64,000 nucleotides of DNA, from the NCBI RefSeq assembly GCF_019924635.1, contig NZ_CP065037.1, forward strand, positions 3,224,001 through 3,288,000, written 5' to 3'. Shown in pieces: positions 53,147 through 62,486 of this stretch. The first letter of the stretch is position 1, and each line of letters opens with the position of its first letter. Origin of the DNA: Leifsonia sp. ZF2019. GTDB taxonomy: Bacteria; Actinomycetota; Actinomycetes; Actinomycetales; Microbacteriaceae. Below the pieces are notes generated by a model. The model was not told where the DNA came from, did no database searches, and was given only the letters and a program-made list of their open reading frames with translations. Both the position numbers and the translations under genes were made by a program.

Positions 53147-53521
53147 TTAGCGCGCCTTCTTCTTGCCGGCCACGGTGCGCTTCGGACCCTTGCGGGTGCG
53201 AGCGTTGGTCTTGGTGCGCTGGCCGCGGACCGGGAGGCCCTTGCGGTGGCGGATGCCCTCGTAGCTGCCGATCTCGACCTTGCGGCGGATGTCGGCGGCG
53301 ACCTCACGGCGGAGGTCACCCTCGACCTTGAAGTTGCCCTCGATGTAGTCGCGGAGCGCGACGAGCTGCTCGTCGGTCAGGTCCTTGACGCGGATGTCGC
53401 CCGAGATCTCGGTCTCGGCGAGCGTCTTGAGCGCGCGCGTGCGCCCGACGCCGTAGATGTAGGTGAGTGCGACCTCCACGCGCTTCTCGCGCGGGATGTC
53501 GACGCCTGCTAGACGTGCCAT
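53147..53521 (-). CDS. rpsM: 30S ribosomal protein S13
   Basis: The 124-aa product begins [20 protein letters not shown], with [33 protein letters not shown] and a basic tail. It is preceded by a 156-nt gap with a hairpin and, upstream, rpmJ. Confidence 0.97.
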   Translation of the reverse strand: MARLAGVDIPREKRVEVALTYIYGVGRTRALKTLAETEISGDIRVKDLTDEQLVALRDYIEGNFKVEGDLRREVAADIRRKVEIGSYEGIRHRKGLPVRGQRTKTNARTRKGPKRTVAGKKKAR

Positions 53522-53592
53522 GTGTTGGCTTCTCCTGTGATGAGTGGAGGTCTGCAGCGATCCCGGTGCCCCGGCCTCCTCCGAGGGTGTCC

Positions 53593-53617
53593 CCCGCGCC
53601 CGTCGGACGGACGCGGG
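53593..53617 (-). other. intra-operon hairpin between rpmJ and rpsM
   Basis: CCCGCGCCCGTC (53593-53604) and GACGGACGCGGG (53606-53617) pair over 12 positions with one mismatch; in RNA the central bases would form the loop. There is no T-tract. Confidence 0.5.
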
Positions 53618-53677
53618 ATCTGGGATCGCCTGTGTTCTCGATATTCGGTTATGAGAGCTGCGAGCAGCTCGCGTTCA

Positions 53678-53791
53678 TCAGCCCTGGCGCTGCTTGTGAC
53701 GCGGGTTCTCGCAGATGACCATGACCCGTCCGTTGCGACGGATGACCTTGCACTTGTCGCAGATCTTCTTGACGGAAGGCTTGACCTTCAT
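53678..53791 (-). CDS. rpmJ: 50S ribosomal protein L36
   Basis: The 37-residue protein begins [20 protein letters not shown] and ends RHKQRQG. It has the zinc ligands C11, C14, C27 and H32 of the zinc-binding form. ATG 53791 and TGA 53678-53680. It sits between infA and rpsM as expected. Confidence 0.95.
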   Translation of the reverse strand: MKVKPSVKKICDKCKVIRRNGRVMVICENPRHKQRQG

Positions 53792-53872
53792 AGTGTTTCT
53801 TTACCTTTGTTCGCTGTCCTCGTACCTCACCCGGGGCTACCCGGTGGTGAGGCCGTTACTTACAGCAGACCT

Positions 53873-54094
53873 TTACTTGTAGCGGTAGACGATCCGGCCG
53901 CGGGTCAGATCGTAGGGGCTCAGCTCCACGATCACGCGGTCCTCGGGGAGGATGCGGATGTAGTGCTGACGCATCTTGCCGGAGATGTGGGCAAGAACCT
54001 TGTGACCGTTGGTGAGCTCCACGCGGAACATCGCGTTGGGGAGCGCCTCGATCACAGATCCTTCGATCTCGATGACACCGTCTTTTTTGGCCAT
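53873..54094 (-). CDS. infA: translation initiation factor IF-1
   Basis: The 73-aa OB-fold protein has [40 protein letters not shown], and [12 protein letters not shown] at the end. ATG 54094 by homology. It has its own promoter 91 nt upstream, separating infA-rpmJ-rpsM-rpsK-rpoA-rplQ from the secY-adk-map part. Confidence 0.97.
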   Translation of the reverse strand: MAKKDGVIEIEGSVIEALPNAMFRVELTNGHKVLAHISGKMRQHYIRILPEDRVIVELSPYDLTRGRIVYRYK

Positions 54095-54170
54095 AGCCTC
54101 ACTGTCGCTAAAAGTAGTGGTTTGCTGGTCGTGCGTTGACTGATGTCGGGCATGCGGAAAACGTGCCCAA

Positions 54171-54186
54171 GACACCAAGGATCAAT
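54171..54186 (-). promoter_or_regulatory. start-site motif shared with rplM
   Basis: GACACCAAGGATCAAT on the plus strand (the transcript reads ATTGATCCTTGGTGTC), one base different from 46800-46815 and placed identically relative to the -10 box. Confidence 0.6.
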
Positions 54187-54214
54187 CTTATGGGATCAGC
54201 GCGCATTTCGCCAA
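54185..54214 (-). promoter_or_regulatory. infA promoter
   Basis: On the minus strand TTGGCG (54214-54209), an 18-nt spacer and TAAGAT (54190-54185). The same spacer length occurs at the rplM promoter. The predicted start is near 54178, giving a leader of about 84 nt. Confidence 0.7.
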
Positions 54215-54278
54215 CCGAGGGTCTATGATCCCGCCCCGCTCACAGCGAACGCGGCGACGGAGGCGCAGCAGCGGTCTC

Positions 54279-55109
54279 TCACGCGAGGGGAGTCGGCGTG
54301 ATCCCGAACGGCGCGAGGCCCTCGGCACCGCCGTCAGCGGCCGTCAGCACCCAGATCCCGCCCGCGTGGACGGCCACACTGTGCTCCCAGTGCGCGGCGG
54401 CCAGCCCGTCCTCCGTGGCGACCGTCCAGCCGTCGTCCTTCACGTAGGTGTCCTGGTCGCCGAGAACCACCATCGGCTCGATCGCGACGACGAGACCGGG
54501 CTTGACCTCCGGACCCTTCGCACGCACACGATAGTTGAACACCGGCGGATCCTCGTGCATGCGGCGCCCGATGCCGTGGCCGATGTAATCGGTCAGGATG
54601 CCGTAATCGCCCTGCGACAGGATGTGGTCCTCGATCGCCTCGCCGACCTCGTTGAGGTGGCGGGCGCTCGCCAGCCGCGCGATTCCGTGCCACAGCGACT
54701 GCTCGGTCACATCCGACAGCTTCTGCCGTTCGGCGACGAGCTCCGGGCGGGCCGGATCGGGCAGCACGAACGTGCGCGCGGCGTCGCCGTTCCAGCCGTC
54801 GAGGATCGCACCGCTGTCGACCGACACGATGTCGCCGGGCTGCAGCACACGGGCACCGGGGATGCCGTGCACGACCTCGTCGTTGACCGACGCGCAGATG
54901 GTGTGGTGGTAGCCCTGCTCCAGCTTGAAGTTCGGCCGGCCGCCGGCCTCCTCGATCGCGTGCTCCGCGATCGCATCGAGCTCGAGCGTCGTCATTCCCG
55001 CGGCCACCGCCGCGGCGACCGCATCCAGAGACGCCGATGTCGCCCGGCCCGGCGCCACCATGAGGCGGAGCTGGGCGGGCGACTTGTAGATCGACCGCTT
55101 GAAGACCAT
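54279..55109 (-). CDS. map: type I methionine aminopeptidase
   Basis: Removes the initiator Met. The 276-aa product has QGYHHTICASVNDEVVHGIPG, the metal ligands in VSVDSGAILDGWNGDAARTF, YIGHGIGRRMHEDPPV, GLVVAIEPMVVLG and ATEDGLAAAHWEHSVAV. ATG 55109 lies 8 nt after adk. It is the last gene of the secY-adk-map segment. Confidence 0.96.
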   Translation of the reverse strand: MVFKRSIYKSPAQLRLMVAPGRATSASLDAVAAAVAAGMTTLELDAIAEHAIEEAGGRPNFKLEQGYHHTICASVNDEVVHGIPGARVLQPGDIVSVDSGAILDGWNGDAARTFVLPDPARPELVAERQKLSDVTEQSLWHGIARLASARHLNEVGEAIEDHILSQGDYGILTDYIGHGIGRRMHEDPPVFNYRVRAKGPEVKPGLVVAIEPMVVLGDQDTYVKDDGWTVATEDGLAAAHWEHSVAVHAGGIWVLTAADGGAEGLAPFGITPTPLA

Positions 55110-55117
55110 GGGACGGG

Positions 55118-55717
55118 CTACGCCACCGTCTCGGAGATCGGCTCGATGCCCCGCTCGGCGAGCGCCGACCGGACGCGGGCCGCGACCTCGTCGATCCCGC
55201 CGAGACCGTCGACCTCCACCAGAAGACCGCGCGTGCGGTAGACGTCGACGAGCGGCGAGGTCTCACGCAGGTAGACCTCCTGGCGGTGCCGGATCGCGTC
55301 CTCGGAGTCGTCGGCCCGGCCCTGCTCGAGTGCGCGCTTGGTCAGCCGTGCGACGATCTCGTCCTGATCCGCGACGAGCTGGATCACAGCGTCGAGCTTC
55401 TGCCCCTGTGCCGCCAGCATCTCGTCGAGGTAGTCGACCTGGGCCAACGTGCGGGGGTAGCCGTCCAGCAGGAACCCGTTCGCCGCGTCGTCCTCCCCCA
55501 GGCGGTCGGTGACCAGCTGGTTGGTGAGGCTGTCCGGGACATAGTCGCCCGCGTCGACGATCGCCTTGACCTGGAGGCCGAGCGGCGTCTCGTTCTTGAT
55601 GTTGGCGCGGAAGATGTCGCCCGTCGAGATGTCGGGGATCCCGTAAGCGGTCGTGATGCGGGAGGCCTGAGTGCCCTTCCCCGCTCCGGGAGGTCCGACG
55701 ATCAGTAGACGGGTCAA
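55118..55717 (-). CDS. adk: adenylate kinase
   Basis: The 199-aa product has P-loop [58 protein letters not shown] and [20 protein letters not shown]; the LID lacks the four-Cys zinc site. The TTG 55717 start overlaps the secY stop (TTGA), so translation is coupled. Homology begins at the TTG. Confidence 0.96.
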   Translation of the reverse strand: MTRLLIVGPPGAGKGTQASRITTAYGIPDISTGDIFRANIKNETPLGLQVKAIVDAGDYVPDSLTNQLVTDRLGEDDAANGFLLDGYPRTLAQVDYLDEMLAAQGQKLDAVIQLVADQDEIVARLTKRALEQGRADDSEDAIRHRQEVYLRETSPLVDVYRTRGLLVEVDGLGGIDEVAARVRSALAERGIEPISETVA

Positions 55718-57036
55718 CGCAGAAGCCCTTCGTAGTGTCGCTGCTGGAGCTGCGAGTCGATCTGCTTGACCGTCTCGAGTCCGACACCGACGATGATCAG
55801 GATGGACGTGCCGCCGAACATGAAGTTCTGACTCGCCCCGATCAGGGCGAACGCCGCCAGCGGAATCAGGGCGATGAGGCCGAGGTAGATCGAGCCGGGC
55901 AGCGTGACGCGGGTCAGGACGTAGTCGAGGTACTCGGCGGTCGGGCGCCCGGCGCGGATACCGGGGATGAAGCCGCCGTACTTCTTCATGTTGTCCGCGA
56001 CCTCCTCCGGGTTGAACGTGATGGCCACGTAGAAGTACGTGAAACCGACGATCAGGAGGAAGTACAGGAGCATGTAGAGCGGGTGGTCGCCCTTGGTGAG
56101 GTAGTTCGTGATCCAGGTCACCCACGGCGCCGGAGCCTTACCGGCGGCCGGCTGGTTGAACTGCGCGATCAGGGCGGGGAGGTACAGCAGCGACGAGGCG
56201 AAGATCACGGGCACCACACCGGCCATGTTCACCTTGATCGGGATGTAGGTGTTGTTGCCGCCGTACGTGCGCCTGCCGACCATCCGCTTCGCGTACTGCA
56301 CAGGGATGCGCCGCTGCGACTGCTCGACGAAGACGACGGCCGCCACGATCAGGAGTCCGATCGCGATGACGACGATGAGGATCTCGATGCCCTGCGACTG
56401 GGCGATGGCCCAGAGCGAGTTCGGGAACTGCGCGGCGATCGAGGTGAAGATGAGGAGGGACATGCCGTTGCCGATGCCGCGCTCGGTCACGAGCTCGCCC
56501 ATCCACATGATGAGGCCGGTACCGGCGGTCATGGTGACGACCATGAGCATGATCGCGTACCACGAGTCGTCCGTGATGAGCTGCGTGCACTGAGAGACGG
56601 CGGTGGTGCCGAACAGCGCGCCGGAGCGGGCGACGGTGATGAGGGTCGTCGACTGGAGGACGCCCAGGGCGATGGTGAGGTAACGCGTGTACTGCGTCAG
56701 CTTGGCCTGACCGGCCTGACCCTCCTTGTAGAGGGTCTCGAAGCGCGGGATGACCACGCGCAGGAGCTGCACGATGATCGACGCCGTGATGTACGGCATG
56801 ATGCCGAGCGCGAAGATCGACAGCTGGAGGAGTGCACCGCCGGAGAACAGGTTCACGAGCGAGTAGAGACCCGACGTGTCCTGGTTCGCGTTCAGACAGG
56901 TCTGCACGTTGCCGAAGTCGACGAACGGCGCGGGGATGAACGACCCCAGCCGGAACAGGGCGATGATGCCCAGGGTGAAGGCGATCTTCCGGCGGAGGTC
57001 CGGGGTGCGGAAGATCCGCGCGACGGCGCTAAACAA
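55714..57036 (-). CDS. secY: preprotein translocase subunit SecY
   Basis: The 440-aa channel subunit of the Sec translocon has ten membrane helices. It begins with [20 protein letters not shown] and has [29 protein letters not shown] and [20 protein letters not shown]. The TTG 57036 start follows AGGAAGCAGGACGCAC. A strong hairpin lies between rplO and secY. Confidence 0.97.
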   Translation of the reverse strand: MFSAVARIFRTPDLRRKIAFTLGIIALFRLGSFIPAPFVDFGNVQTCLNANQDTSGLYSLVNLFSGGALLQLSIFALGIMPYITASIIVQLLRVVIPRFETLYKEGQAGQAKLTQYTRYLTIALGVLQSTTLITVARSGALFGTTAVSQCTQLITDDSWYAIMLMVVTMTAGTGLIMWMGELVTERGIGNGMSLLIFTSIAAQFPNSLWAIAQSQGIEILIVVIAIGLLIVAAVVFVEQSQRRIPVQYAKRMVGRRTYGGNNTYIPIKVNMAGVVPVIFASSLLYLPALIAQFNQPAAGKAPAPWVTWITNYLTKGDHPLYMLLYFLLIVGFTYFYVAITFNPEEVADNMKKYGGFIPGIRAGRPTAEYLDYVLTRVTLPGSIYLGLIALIPLAAFALIGASQNFMFGGTSILIIVGVGLETVKQIDSQLQQRHYEGLLR

Positions 57037-57061
57037 AGTGCGTCCTGCTTCCTGTAAGAGT

Positions 57062-57095
57062 CAGTCGGGTGGCCGGTCCTCCGGCCACCCGACTG
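57062..57095 (-). other. intra-operon hairpin between rplO and secY
   Basis: CAGTCGGGTGGCCGG (57062-57076), loop TCCT, CCGGCCACCCGACTG (57081-57095): a perfect 15-bp stem in the 76-nt gap. No T-tract follows. It may lower secY-adk-map expression relative to ribosomal proteins or mark an RNA processing site. Confidence 0.65.
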
Positions 57096-57112
57096 CGCTG
57101 CTTTACGGGTGG

Positions 57113-57793
57113 TTACTTGATGGAGCCACCAGCGGCGACGATCTTCTGCTCAGCAGAGCCGGAGACCTTGTCGACCGCAACGTTCAGCTTAACCGCAATG
57201 TCCCCGTTACCGAGAACCTTGACCTTCTCGTTCTTGCGCACCGCACCCTTGGCGACCAGGTCGGCGACCGTGACGTCACCACCGGACGGGTACAGCTCGG
57301 CGAGCTTCTCCAGGTTCACGACCTGGTACTCGACGCGGAACGGGTTCTTGAAACCGCGCAGCTTCGGCGTCCGCATGTGGAACGGAAGCTGGCCGCCCTG
57401 GAACCCGGGACGGACCTGGTAGCGGGCCTTCGTACCCTTGGTACCGCGGCCGGCTGTCTTACCCTTGGAACCCTCACCGCGTCCGACGCGGGTCTTGTCC
57501 TTCTTGGCACCCGCGGCCGGGCGGAGGTGGTGCACCTTCAGGACCTGCTCGCGGGGCTCCGCGACGTCCTTCTTGGGAGCGGCCTTCTTCGCGGCCGGCT
57601 TGGCGGCGACGGTGTCGTCGCTCGTCGAGGCGGCGGCCTTGTCGGCAGCGGCCTTCGCCGGAGCCTTCTTCGCGGTGCTGGTCTTCTTCTCGGCAGCCGG
57701 CTTCTCGGCGGCCTTGGTGCTTGCCGCCTTGGTGGCGGGCTTCTTGGCGGCCGGCTTCTCGGCAGCCTCGTTGTTCGGCTTGTCGTCAGCCAT
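57113..57793 (-). CDS. rplO: 50S ribosomal protein L15 with long N-terminal extension
   Basis: The 226-aa product has the L15 core only from about residue 80 ([59 protein letters not shown]). It ends [18 protein letters not shown]. The first 78 residues are a Lys/Ala/Pro-rich, low-complexity extension (KKPAAK-type repeats) absent from most bacterial L15. The ATG 57793 overlaps the rpmD stop (TAATG), which supports the long form. Confidence 0.93.
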   Translation of the reverse strand: MADDKPNNEAAEKPAAKKPATKAASTKAAEKPAAEKKTSTAKKAPAKAAADKAAASTSDDTVAAKPAAKKAAPKKDVAEPREQVLKVHHLRPAAGAKKDKTRVGRGEGSKGKTAGRGTKGTKARYQVRPGFQGGQLPFHMRTPKLRGFKNPFRVEYQVVNLEKLAELYPSGGDVTVADLVAKGAVRKNEKVKVLGNGDIAVKLNVAVDKVSGSAEQKIVAAGGSIK

Positions 57794-57978
57794 TAGTCAA
57801 TCTCCTCGACCTTCACCAGGTGAGCGACGGTCTTGACGTACCCGCGGTTCTGCGGGGTGTCCTCACGGACGGTCACGTCGCCGATGCGCTTCAGTCCCAG
57901 ACTGCGCAGCGTGTCGCGCTGGTACTGCTTCTCGCTCACTTTCGACTTGATCTGCGTGATCTTCAGACGCGCAGCCAT
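57793..57978 (-). CDS. rpmD: 50S ribosomal protein L30
   Basis: The 61-aa product has [40 protein letters not shown] and [12 protein letters not shown]. It is joined to rpsE (TGATG) and rplO (TAATG) by one-base overlaps. Confidence 0.95.
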   Translation of the reverse strand: MAARLKITQIKSKVSEKQYQRDTLRSLGLKRIGDVTVREDTPQNRGYVKTVAHLVKVEEID

Positions 57979-58685
57979 CAGGCACCTGCCTTCGCGGTAG
58001 CGGCGGCCTCAGCCGCACGGGCCTCGATCTGCAGCAGCTTCTCGGGCGCGACACGGTCGTAGTCCAGGCCGCGACGGGCGGCGACGGCACGCGGCTCTTC
58101 GAGCTGCTTGAGCGCCTCCACCGTCGCGTGGACGATGTTGATCGTGTTCGACGAGCCGAGCGACTTGCTGAGGACGTCGTGGATGCCGGCGCACTCCAGG
58201 ACGGCGCGCACCGGACCACCGGCGATGACACCGGTACCGGCGGCGGCCGGACGGAGGAGGACCACACCGGCGGCCGCCTCACCCTGCACGGGGTGCGGGA
58301 TGGTGCTGCCGACGCGCGGGACGCGGAAGAAGTTCTTCTTCGCCTCCTCGACACCCTTCGAGATCGCGAGGGGGACCTCGCGGGCCTTGCCGTAGCCGAC
58401 GCCCACCAGCCCGTTGCCGTCGCCGACGACGACGAGCGCGGTGAAGCTGAAGCGACGACCGCCCTTGACGACCTTCGACACGCGGTTGATGGTCACGACG
58501 CGCTCGAGGAACTGGCTCTTGTCGGCGTCCCGGCTGCCGCGGTCGCGGTTGGGGTTGCGCTCCCGGCCACCTCGACGAGGCTCACGCTCGTTCGAGTTCT
58601 TGGTCGAGGCTGCGGTCTCGACCGGCTGCGCGGTCTCCACGGCCTGCTCTGCCACGGTCTGCTCCTTGTTGTTTTCGTCGCTCAC
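57978..58685 (-). CDS. rpsE: 30S ribosomal protein S5
   Basis: The 235-aa product has the S5 core from about residue 54 ([20 protein letters not shown]) with [20 protein letters not shown] and [20 protein letters not shown]. The N-terminal 50 residues (Glu/Thr then Arg/Gly-rich, [20 protein letters not shown] pattern) and an Ala-rich tail are extensions. The GTG 58685 start overlaps the rplR stop. Confidence 0.96.
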   Translation of the reverse strand: MSDENNKEQTVAEQAVETAQPVETAASTKNSNEREPRRGGRERNPNRDRGSRDADKSQFLERVVTINRVSKVVKGGRRFSFTALVVVGDGNGLVGVGYGKAREVPLAISKGVEEAKKNFFRVPRVGSTIPHPVQGEAAAGVVLLRPAAAGTGVIAGGPVRAVLECAGIHDVLSKSLGSSNTINIVHATVEALKQLEEPRAVAARRGLDYDRVAPEKLLQIEARAAEAAATAKAGA

Positions 58686-59053
58686 AGGTTCAATCCACCC
58701 TCTCGAGCTCCCTCGGCGACAGCCGCGACGCGACCGGCGTACTTGCTGCCACCGCGGTCGAACACGACGGCCTCGACACCGGCGCTCTTCGCGCGCTCGG
58801 CGACGAGCTCGCCGACCTTGCGGGCCTTGGCGGTCTTGTCACCGTCGAAGCCGCGCAGGTCCGCCTCCATGGTCGACGCGGACGCGAGGGTGTGACCCTG
58901 CGCGTCGTCGACGACCTGGACGAAGACGTGGCGAGCGGAACGGGTCACGACCAGGCGGGGCCGGGACGCGGTACCCGCGATCTTCTTGCGAAGACGCGAG
59001 TGACGGCGATCGCGGGCGGCCGCCTTGCTCTTTCCTCTGGTACCCAGAGCCAT
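58682..59053 (-). CDS. rplR: 50S ribosomal protein L18
   Basis: The 123-aa product has [40 protein letters not shown] and the C-terminal [23 protein letters not shown] 59053 is 2 nt after the rplF stop region. Confidence 0.96.
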   Translation of the reverse strand: MALGTRGKSKAAARDRRHSRLRKKIAGTASRPRLVVTRSARHVFVQVVDDAQGHTLASASTMEADLRGFDGDKTAKARKVGELVAERAKSAGVEAVVFDRGGSKYAGRVAAVAEGAREGGLNL

Positions 59054-59055
59054 GA

Positions 59056-59592
59056 TTACTTACCAGCCTTTCCGGCCTTGCGACGGACGACCTCGCCGGC
59101 GTAGCGCACACCCTTGCCCTTGTACGGCTCGGGCTTGCGGATCTTGCGGATGTTGGCGGCGACCTCGCCGACGGCCTGCTTGGAGATGCCGCTGACGGTC
59201 AGCTTGTTGTTGCCCTCGACCGTGAACGTGATGCCCGCAGGCGGCTCGACCGTCACCGGGTGCGAGAAGCCGAGCGCGAACTCGACGGCCGCACCCTTCT
59301 GCGCGACGCGGTATCCGGTGCCGACGATCTCGAGGCCCTTGGAGTAGCCCTCGGTGACGCCGATGATGATGTTGTTGATCAGGGTGCGGGTCAGGCCGTG
59401 GAGCGAACGCGAAGCGCGCTCGTCGTCCGGACGGGTGACCAGGACCTGGCCCTCCTCGAGCTTGACCTCGATCGGGCTGGCGACGGTGAGGCTGAGCTCG
59501 CCCTTCGGGCCCTTGACGGTGACGGCCTGGCCGTCGATCTTCACATCAACGCCCGCGGGGACGTCGATGGGCAGTCTTCCAATACGCGACAT
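59056..59592 (-). CDS. rplF: 50S ribosomal protein L6
   Basis: The 178-aa product begins [20 protein letters not shown], with [10 protein letters not shown], the core [20 protein letters not shown] and the C-terminal [20 protein letters not shown]. It lies 6 nt after rpsH. Confidence 0.97.
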   Translation of the reverse strand: MSRIGRLPIDVPAGVDVKIDGQAVTVKGPKGELSLTVASPIEVKLEEGQVLVTRPDDERASRSLHGLTRTLINNIIIGVTEGYSKGLEIVGTGYRVAQKGAAVEFALGFSHPVTVEPPAGITFTVEGNNKLTVSGISKQAVGEVAANIRKIRKPEPYKGKGVRYAGEVVRRKAGKAGK

Positions 59593-59598
59593 GGCGGG

Positions 59599-59997
59599 TT
59601 ACCACACGTAGGCGAGGACTTCCCCACCCACGCCCTTCTTCTCAGCCTCACGGTCCGTCAGAAGGCCGGAGGAGGTGGACAGGATGGCGACGCCGAGCCC
59701 GCCGAGCACCTTGGGGAGCTCCGTGGACTTCGCGTAGACGCGAAGGCCGGGCTTCGAGACGCGCTTGATACCGGCGATGGAACGCTCGCGGTTCGGACCG
59801 AACTTGAGCTGCAGGGTCAGCGTCTTGCCGACGCGGGCGTCGGCGACGTCCCAGCCCGAGATGTAGCCCTCGGTGGTGAGGATCTCGGCGATGTGGGCCT
59901 TGAGCTTCGAGTGCGGCATCGACACGGTGTCGTGGTGCGCCGAGTTCGCGTTGCGCAGTCTGGTCAGCATGTCTGCGACCGGATCTGTCATTGTCAT
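59599..59997 (-). CDS. rpsH: 30S ribosomal protein S8
   Basis: The 132-aa product has [40 protein letters not shown], and the C-terminal [29 protein letters not shown]. rpsN, which normally precedes it, is absent; a 112-nt gap with a hairpin separates it from rplE. Confidence 0.97.
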   Translation of the reverse strand: MTMTDPVADMLTRLRNANSAHHDTVSMPHSKLKAHIAEILTTEGYISGWDVADARVGKTLTLQLKFGPNRERSIAGIKRVSKPGLRVYAKSTELPKVLGGLGVAILSTSSGLLTDREAEKKGVGGEVLAYVW

Positions 59998-60061
59998 TGC
60001 GGTTTTCCTTCGTACACCAGGTTTCGTTCAGCCGTTACACGACTGACGACCTGTGGTGGAA

Positions 60062-60088
60062 GTGGGCCGGCCGGGACGGCCGGCCCAC
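60062..60088 (-). other. intra-operon hairpin between rplE and rpsH, at the missing rpsN position
   Basis: GTGGGCCGGCC (60062-60072), loop GGGAC, GGCCGGCCCAC (60078-60088): a perfect 11-bp stem. The gap (112 nt) is too short for rpsN and shows no remnant of it. Confidence 0.65.
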
Positions 60089-60109
60089 AAAGAGAGAAGC
60101 CTACTAGCT

Positions 60110-60697
60110 TTAGTTGGCCGTCTCAGCCGAACGGAACGGGAAGCCGAGCTGCTTCAGGAGCGCGCGACCCTCCTCGTCGTTCTTGGCGGTGGTCACGACC
60201 GTGATGTCCATACCGCGGACGCGGTCGATCCGGTCCTGGTTGATCTCGTGGAACATCGACTGCTCCGTGAGACCGAACGTGTAGTTGCCGTTCCCGTCGA
60301 ACTGCTTGTCCGACAGACCGCGGAAGTCGCGGATACGGGGCAGGGCGAGGGACAGCAGGCGGTCGAGGAACTCCCACATGCGGTCGCCGCGCAGCGTGAC
60401 GTGCGCGCCGATCGGCTGGCCCTCGCGCAGCTTGAACTGCGCGATGGACTTGCGGGCCTTGGTGACCTGCGGCTTCTGGCCGGTGATGAGCGTGAGGTCT
60501 GCGACCGCGCCATCGATGACCTTGCCGTCGCGGGCCGCCTCGCCGACACCCATGTTGACGACGATCTTCACCAGACCGGGCACCTGGTGCACGTTGGTGA
60601 AGCCGAAGCCGCCCTGGAGCTGCTTGGCGATCTCGGTCTTGTACTTCTGCTTGAGGCGGGGCTGGATTTTGCCAGACTCCACTGCAGTGTCAGTCAT
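60110..60697 (-). CDS. rplE: 50S ribosomal protein L5
   Basis: The 195-aa product has [60 protein letters not shown] and [20 protein letters not shown]. The last part [20 protein letters not shown] contacts 5S rRNA neighbours. It overlaps rplX by one base (TAATG). Confidence 0.97.
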   Translation of the reverse strand: MTDTAVESGKIQPRLKQKYKTEIAKQLQGGFGFTNVHQVPGLVKIVVNMGVGEAARDGKVIDGAVADLTLITGQKPQVTKARKSIAQFKLREGQPIGAHVTLRGDRMWEFLDRLLSLALPRIRDFRGLSDKQFDGNGNYTFGLTEQSMFHEINQDRIDRVRGMDITVVTTAKNDEEGRALLKQLGFPFRSAETAN

Positions 60698-61056
60698 TAC
60701 AGGTCCTTACCAGACTTCTTGGCGTAACGAACGCGGACCGTCTTGGTGACGCCGTCCTTCGTAACGGTCTCGGTGCGGAAGCCGACGCGGGTCGGCTTCT
60801 TGGTCTCGGGGTCGACCAGGGCCACGTTGGAGACGTGGATCGAGGCCTCGTGGGTCTCGATGCCGCCGGTCTTCGTGCCACGCTGCGTCTGGCCGACGCG
60901 GACGTGCTTGGTGACGAAGTTGACGCCCTCGACGATCACGCGGTTCTTCTCGACCAGGACCTCGATGACACGACCCTGCTTGCCGCGGTCACCACCACGG
61001 GCCTGCGAGCGGCCCGTGATGACCTCGACGAGGTCGCCCTTCTTGATGTTCGCCAT
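60697..61056 (-). CDS. rplX: 50S ribosomal protein L24
   Basis: The 119-aa product has the KOW motif ([40 protein letters not shown]) and VKTHEA-like [20 protein letters not shown]. It lies 3 nt after rplN. Confidence 0.96.
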   Translation of the reverse strand: MANIKKGDLVEVITGRSQARGGDRGKQGRVIEVLVEKNRVIVEGVNFVTKHVRVGQTQRGTKTGGIETHEASIHVSNVALVDPETKKPTRVGFRTETVTKDGVTKTVRVRYAKKSGKDL

Positions 61057-61059
61057 GGC

Positions 61060-61428
61060 TTACAGCACCTCCGGAGCGAGCGAGATGATCTTCATGAACT
61101 TCTTGTCGCGGAGCTCACGGCCGACCGGCCCGAAGATGCGGGTGCCACGGGGGTCACCGTCGTTCTTCAGGATGACGGCGGCGTTCTCGTCGAACTTGAT
61201 GTACGAGCCGTCCTGGCGGCGGGTGTTCTTCCGCACGCGGACGACGACCGCCTTGACGACGTCGCCCTTCTTGACGTTGCCGCCGGGGATCGCGTCCTTG
61301 ACCGTGGCGACGATGACGTCGCCGAGGCCGGCGTAGCGACGGCTCGAACCGCCGAGCACACGGATGGTCAGGAGCTCCTTCGCACCGGTGTTGTCGGCGA
61401 CCTTGAGTCGGGATTCCTGCTGAATCAC
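61060..61428 (-). CDS. rplN: 50S ribosomal protein L14
   Basis: The 122-aa product begins [20 protein letters not shown], with [40 protein letters not shown] and the end [16 protein letters not shown]. The GTG 61428 start overlaps the rpsQ stop (GTGA). Confidence 0.97.
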   Translation of the reverse strand: MIQQESRLKVADNTGAKELLTIRVLGGSSRRYAGLGDVIVATVKDAIPGGNVKKGDVVKAVVVRVRKNTRRQDGSYIKFDENAAVILKNDGDPRGTRIFGPVGRELRDKKFMKIISLAPEVL

Positions 61429-61730
61429 TTGGCCTTCTCCAGAATCTCAACCAGGCGCCACCGCTTGCTGGCGCTCAGGGGGCGGGTCTCGTTGATGAGG
61501 ACGAGGTCGCCGATGCCGGCGGTGTTGTTCTCATCGTGCGCCTTCACCTTGGAGGTGCGGCGGATGACCTTGCCGTACAGGGGGTGCTTCACGCGGTCCT
61601 CGACCTCGACGACGATGGTCTTGTCCATCTTGTCGCTGACGACGTAGCCGCGGCGGGCCTTGCGGTACCCGCGGACGAGGGCCTCGTCGGCCGCCGACTC
61701 CGCGGCCGCGGCCTTGGTGGTCTCAGCCAT
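61425..61730 (-). CDS. rpsQ: 30S ribosomal protein S17
   Basis: The 101-aa product has the OB-fold core from about residue 22 ([40 protein letters not shown], and the end [20 protein letters not shown]). The N-terminal 20 residues are an Ala/Glu-rich extension. It overlaps rpmC by one base (TAATG). Confidence 0.96.
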   Translation of the reverse strand: MAETTKAAAAESAADEALVRGYRKARRGYVVSDKMDKTIVVEVEDRVKHPLYGKVIRRTSKVKAHDENNTAGIGDLVLINETRPLSASKRWRLVEILEKAK

Positions 61731-62065
61731 TACTTGGCCTCCTCAGTCTCGTTCTCGGCGACCTCGGCGGCCGCGGGGGCCTCCTTCTTCGCCTTGCTGC
61801 TCTTCTTGGCGGCCTTCGCGTCAGCGACCTCGGCGGGAGCCGGGGTGGCGCGGATGCCGAGCTCGCGCTCGCGGATGACCGTGTAGATGCGAGCGATGTC
61901 GCGCTTCACGGCGCGCAGGCGGCCGTGGCTCTCGAGCTGGCCGGTGGCCGACTGGAAGCGCAGGTTGAACAGCTCCTCCTTGGCCTTCTTCAGCTCGTCG
62001 ACCAGACGGTCGTCTTCGAAAGTGTCGAGCTCGCTCGGGGCGAGCTCCTTGGAACCGATCGCCAT
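61730..62065 (-). CDS. rpmC: 50S ribosomal protein L29 with C-terminal extension
   Basis: The 111-aa product contains L29 at about residues 8-75 ([59 protein letters not shown]). A tail of about 38 residues rich in Ala, Lys and Glu follows. L29 is usually 60-80 aa. ATG 62065 overlaps the rplP stop. Confidence 0.95.
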   Translation of the reverse strand: MAIGSKELAPSELDTFEDDRLVDELKKAKEELFNLRFQSATGQLESHGRLRAVKRDIARIYTVIRERELGIRATPAPAEVADAKAAKKSSKAKKEAPAAAEVAENETEEAK

Positions 62066-62484
62066 TACGCGTCGCCCTCCTCGCGCTTGATGATGCGTGC
62101 CTTGAGGGGCAGCTTGTGGATTGCACGGGTCATGGCCTCGCGGGCGAGGTCCTCGGAGACGCCCGAGACCTCGAAGAGAACGCGACCCGGCTTGACGTTG
62201 GCGACCCACCACTCGGGCGAACCCTTACCGGAACCCATTCGGGTCTCGGCCGGCTTCTTCGTGAGCGGACGGTCGGGGTAGATGTTGATCCACACCTTGC
62301 CGCCACGCTTGATGTGACGCGTCATGGCGATACGAGCGGACTCGATCTGACGGTTGGTCACATAAGCGGGCGTCAGGGCCTGGATGCCGAACTCGCCGAA
62401 GGAGACCTTCGTGCCGCCGGTCGCCTGGCCGCTACGGCCGGGGTGGTGCTGCTTGCGGTGCTTGACTCTGCGTGGGATCAACAT
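62065..62484 (-). CDS. rplP: 50S ribosomal protein L16
   Basis: The 139-aa product begins [20 protein letters not shown], with [40 protein letters not shown] and [20 protein letters not shown]. The arginine that is hydroxylated in some bacteria lies in this last block; a hydroxylase is not seen. It lies 2 nt after rpsC. Confidence 0.97.
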   Translation of the reverse strand: MLIPRRVKHRKQHHPGRSGQATGGTKVSFGEFGIQALTPAYVTNRQIESARIAMTRHIKRGGKVWINIYPDRPLTKKPAETRMGSGKGSPEWWVANVKPGRVLFEVSGVSEDLAREAMTRAIHKLPLKARIIKREEGDA

Positions 62485-62486
62485 GG

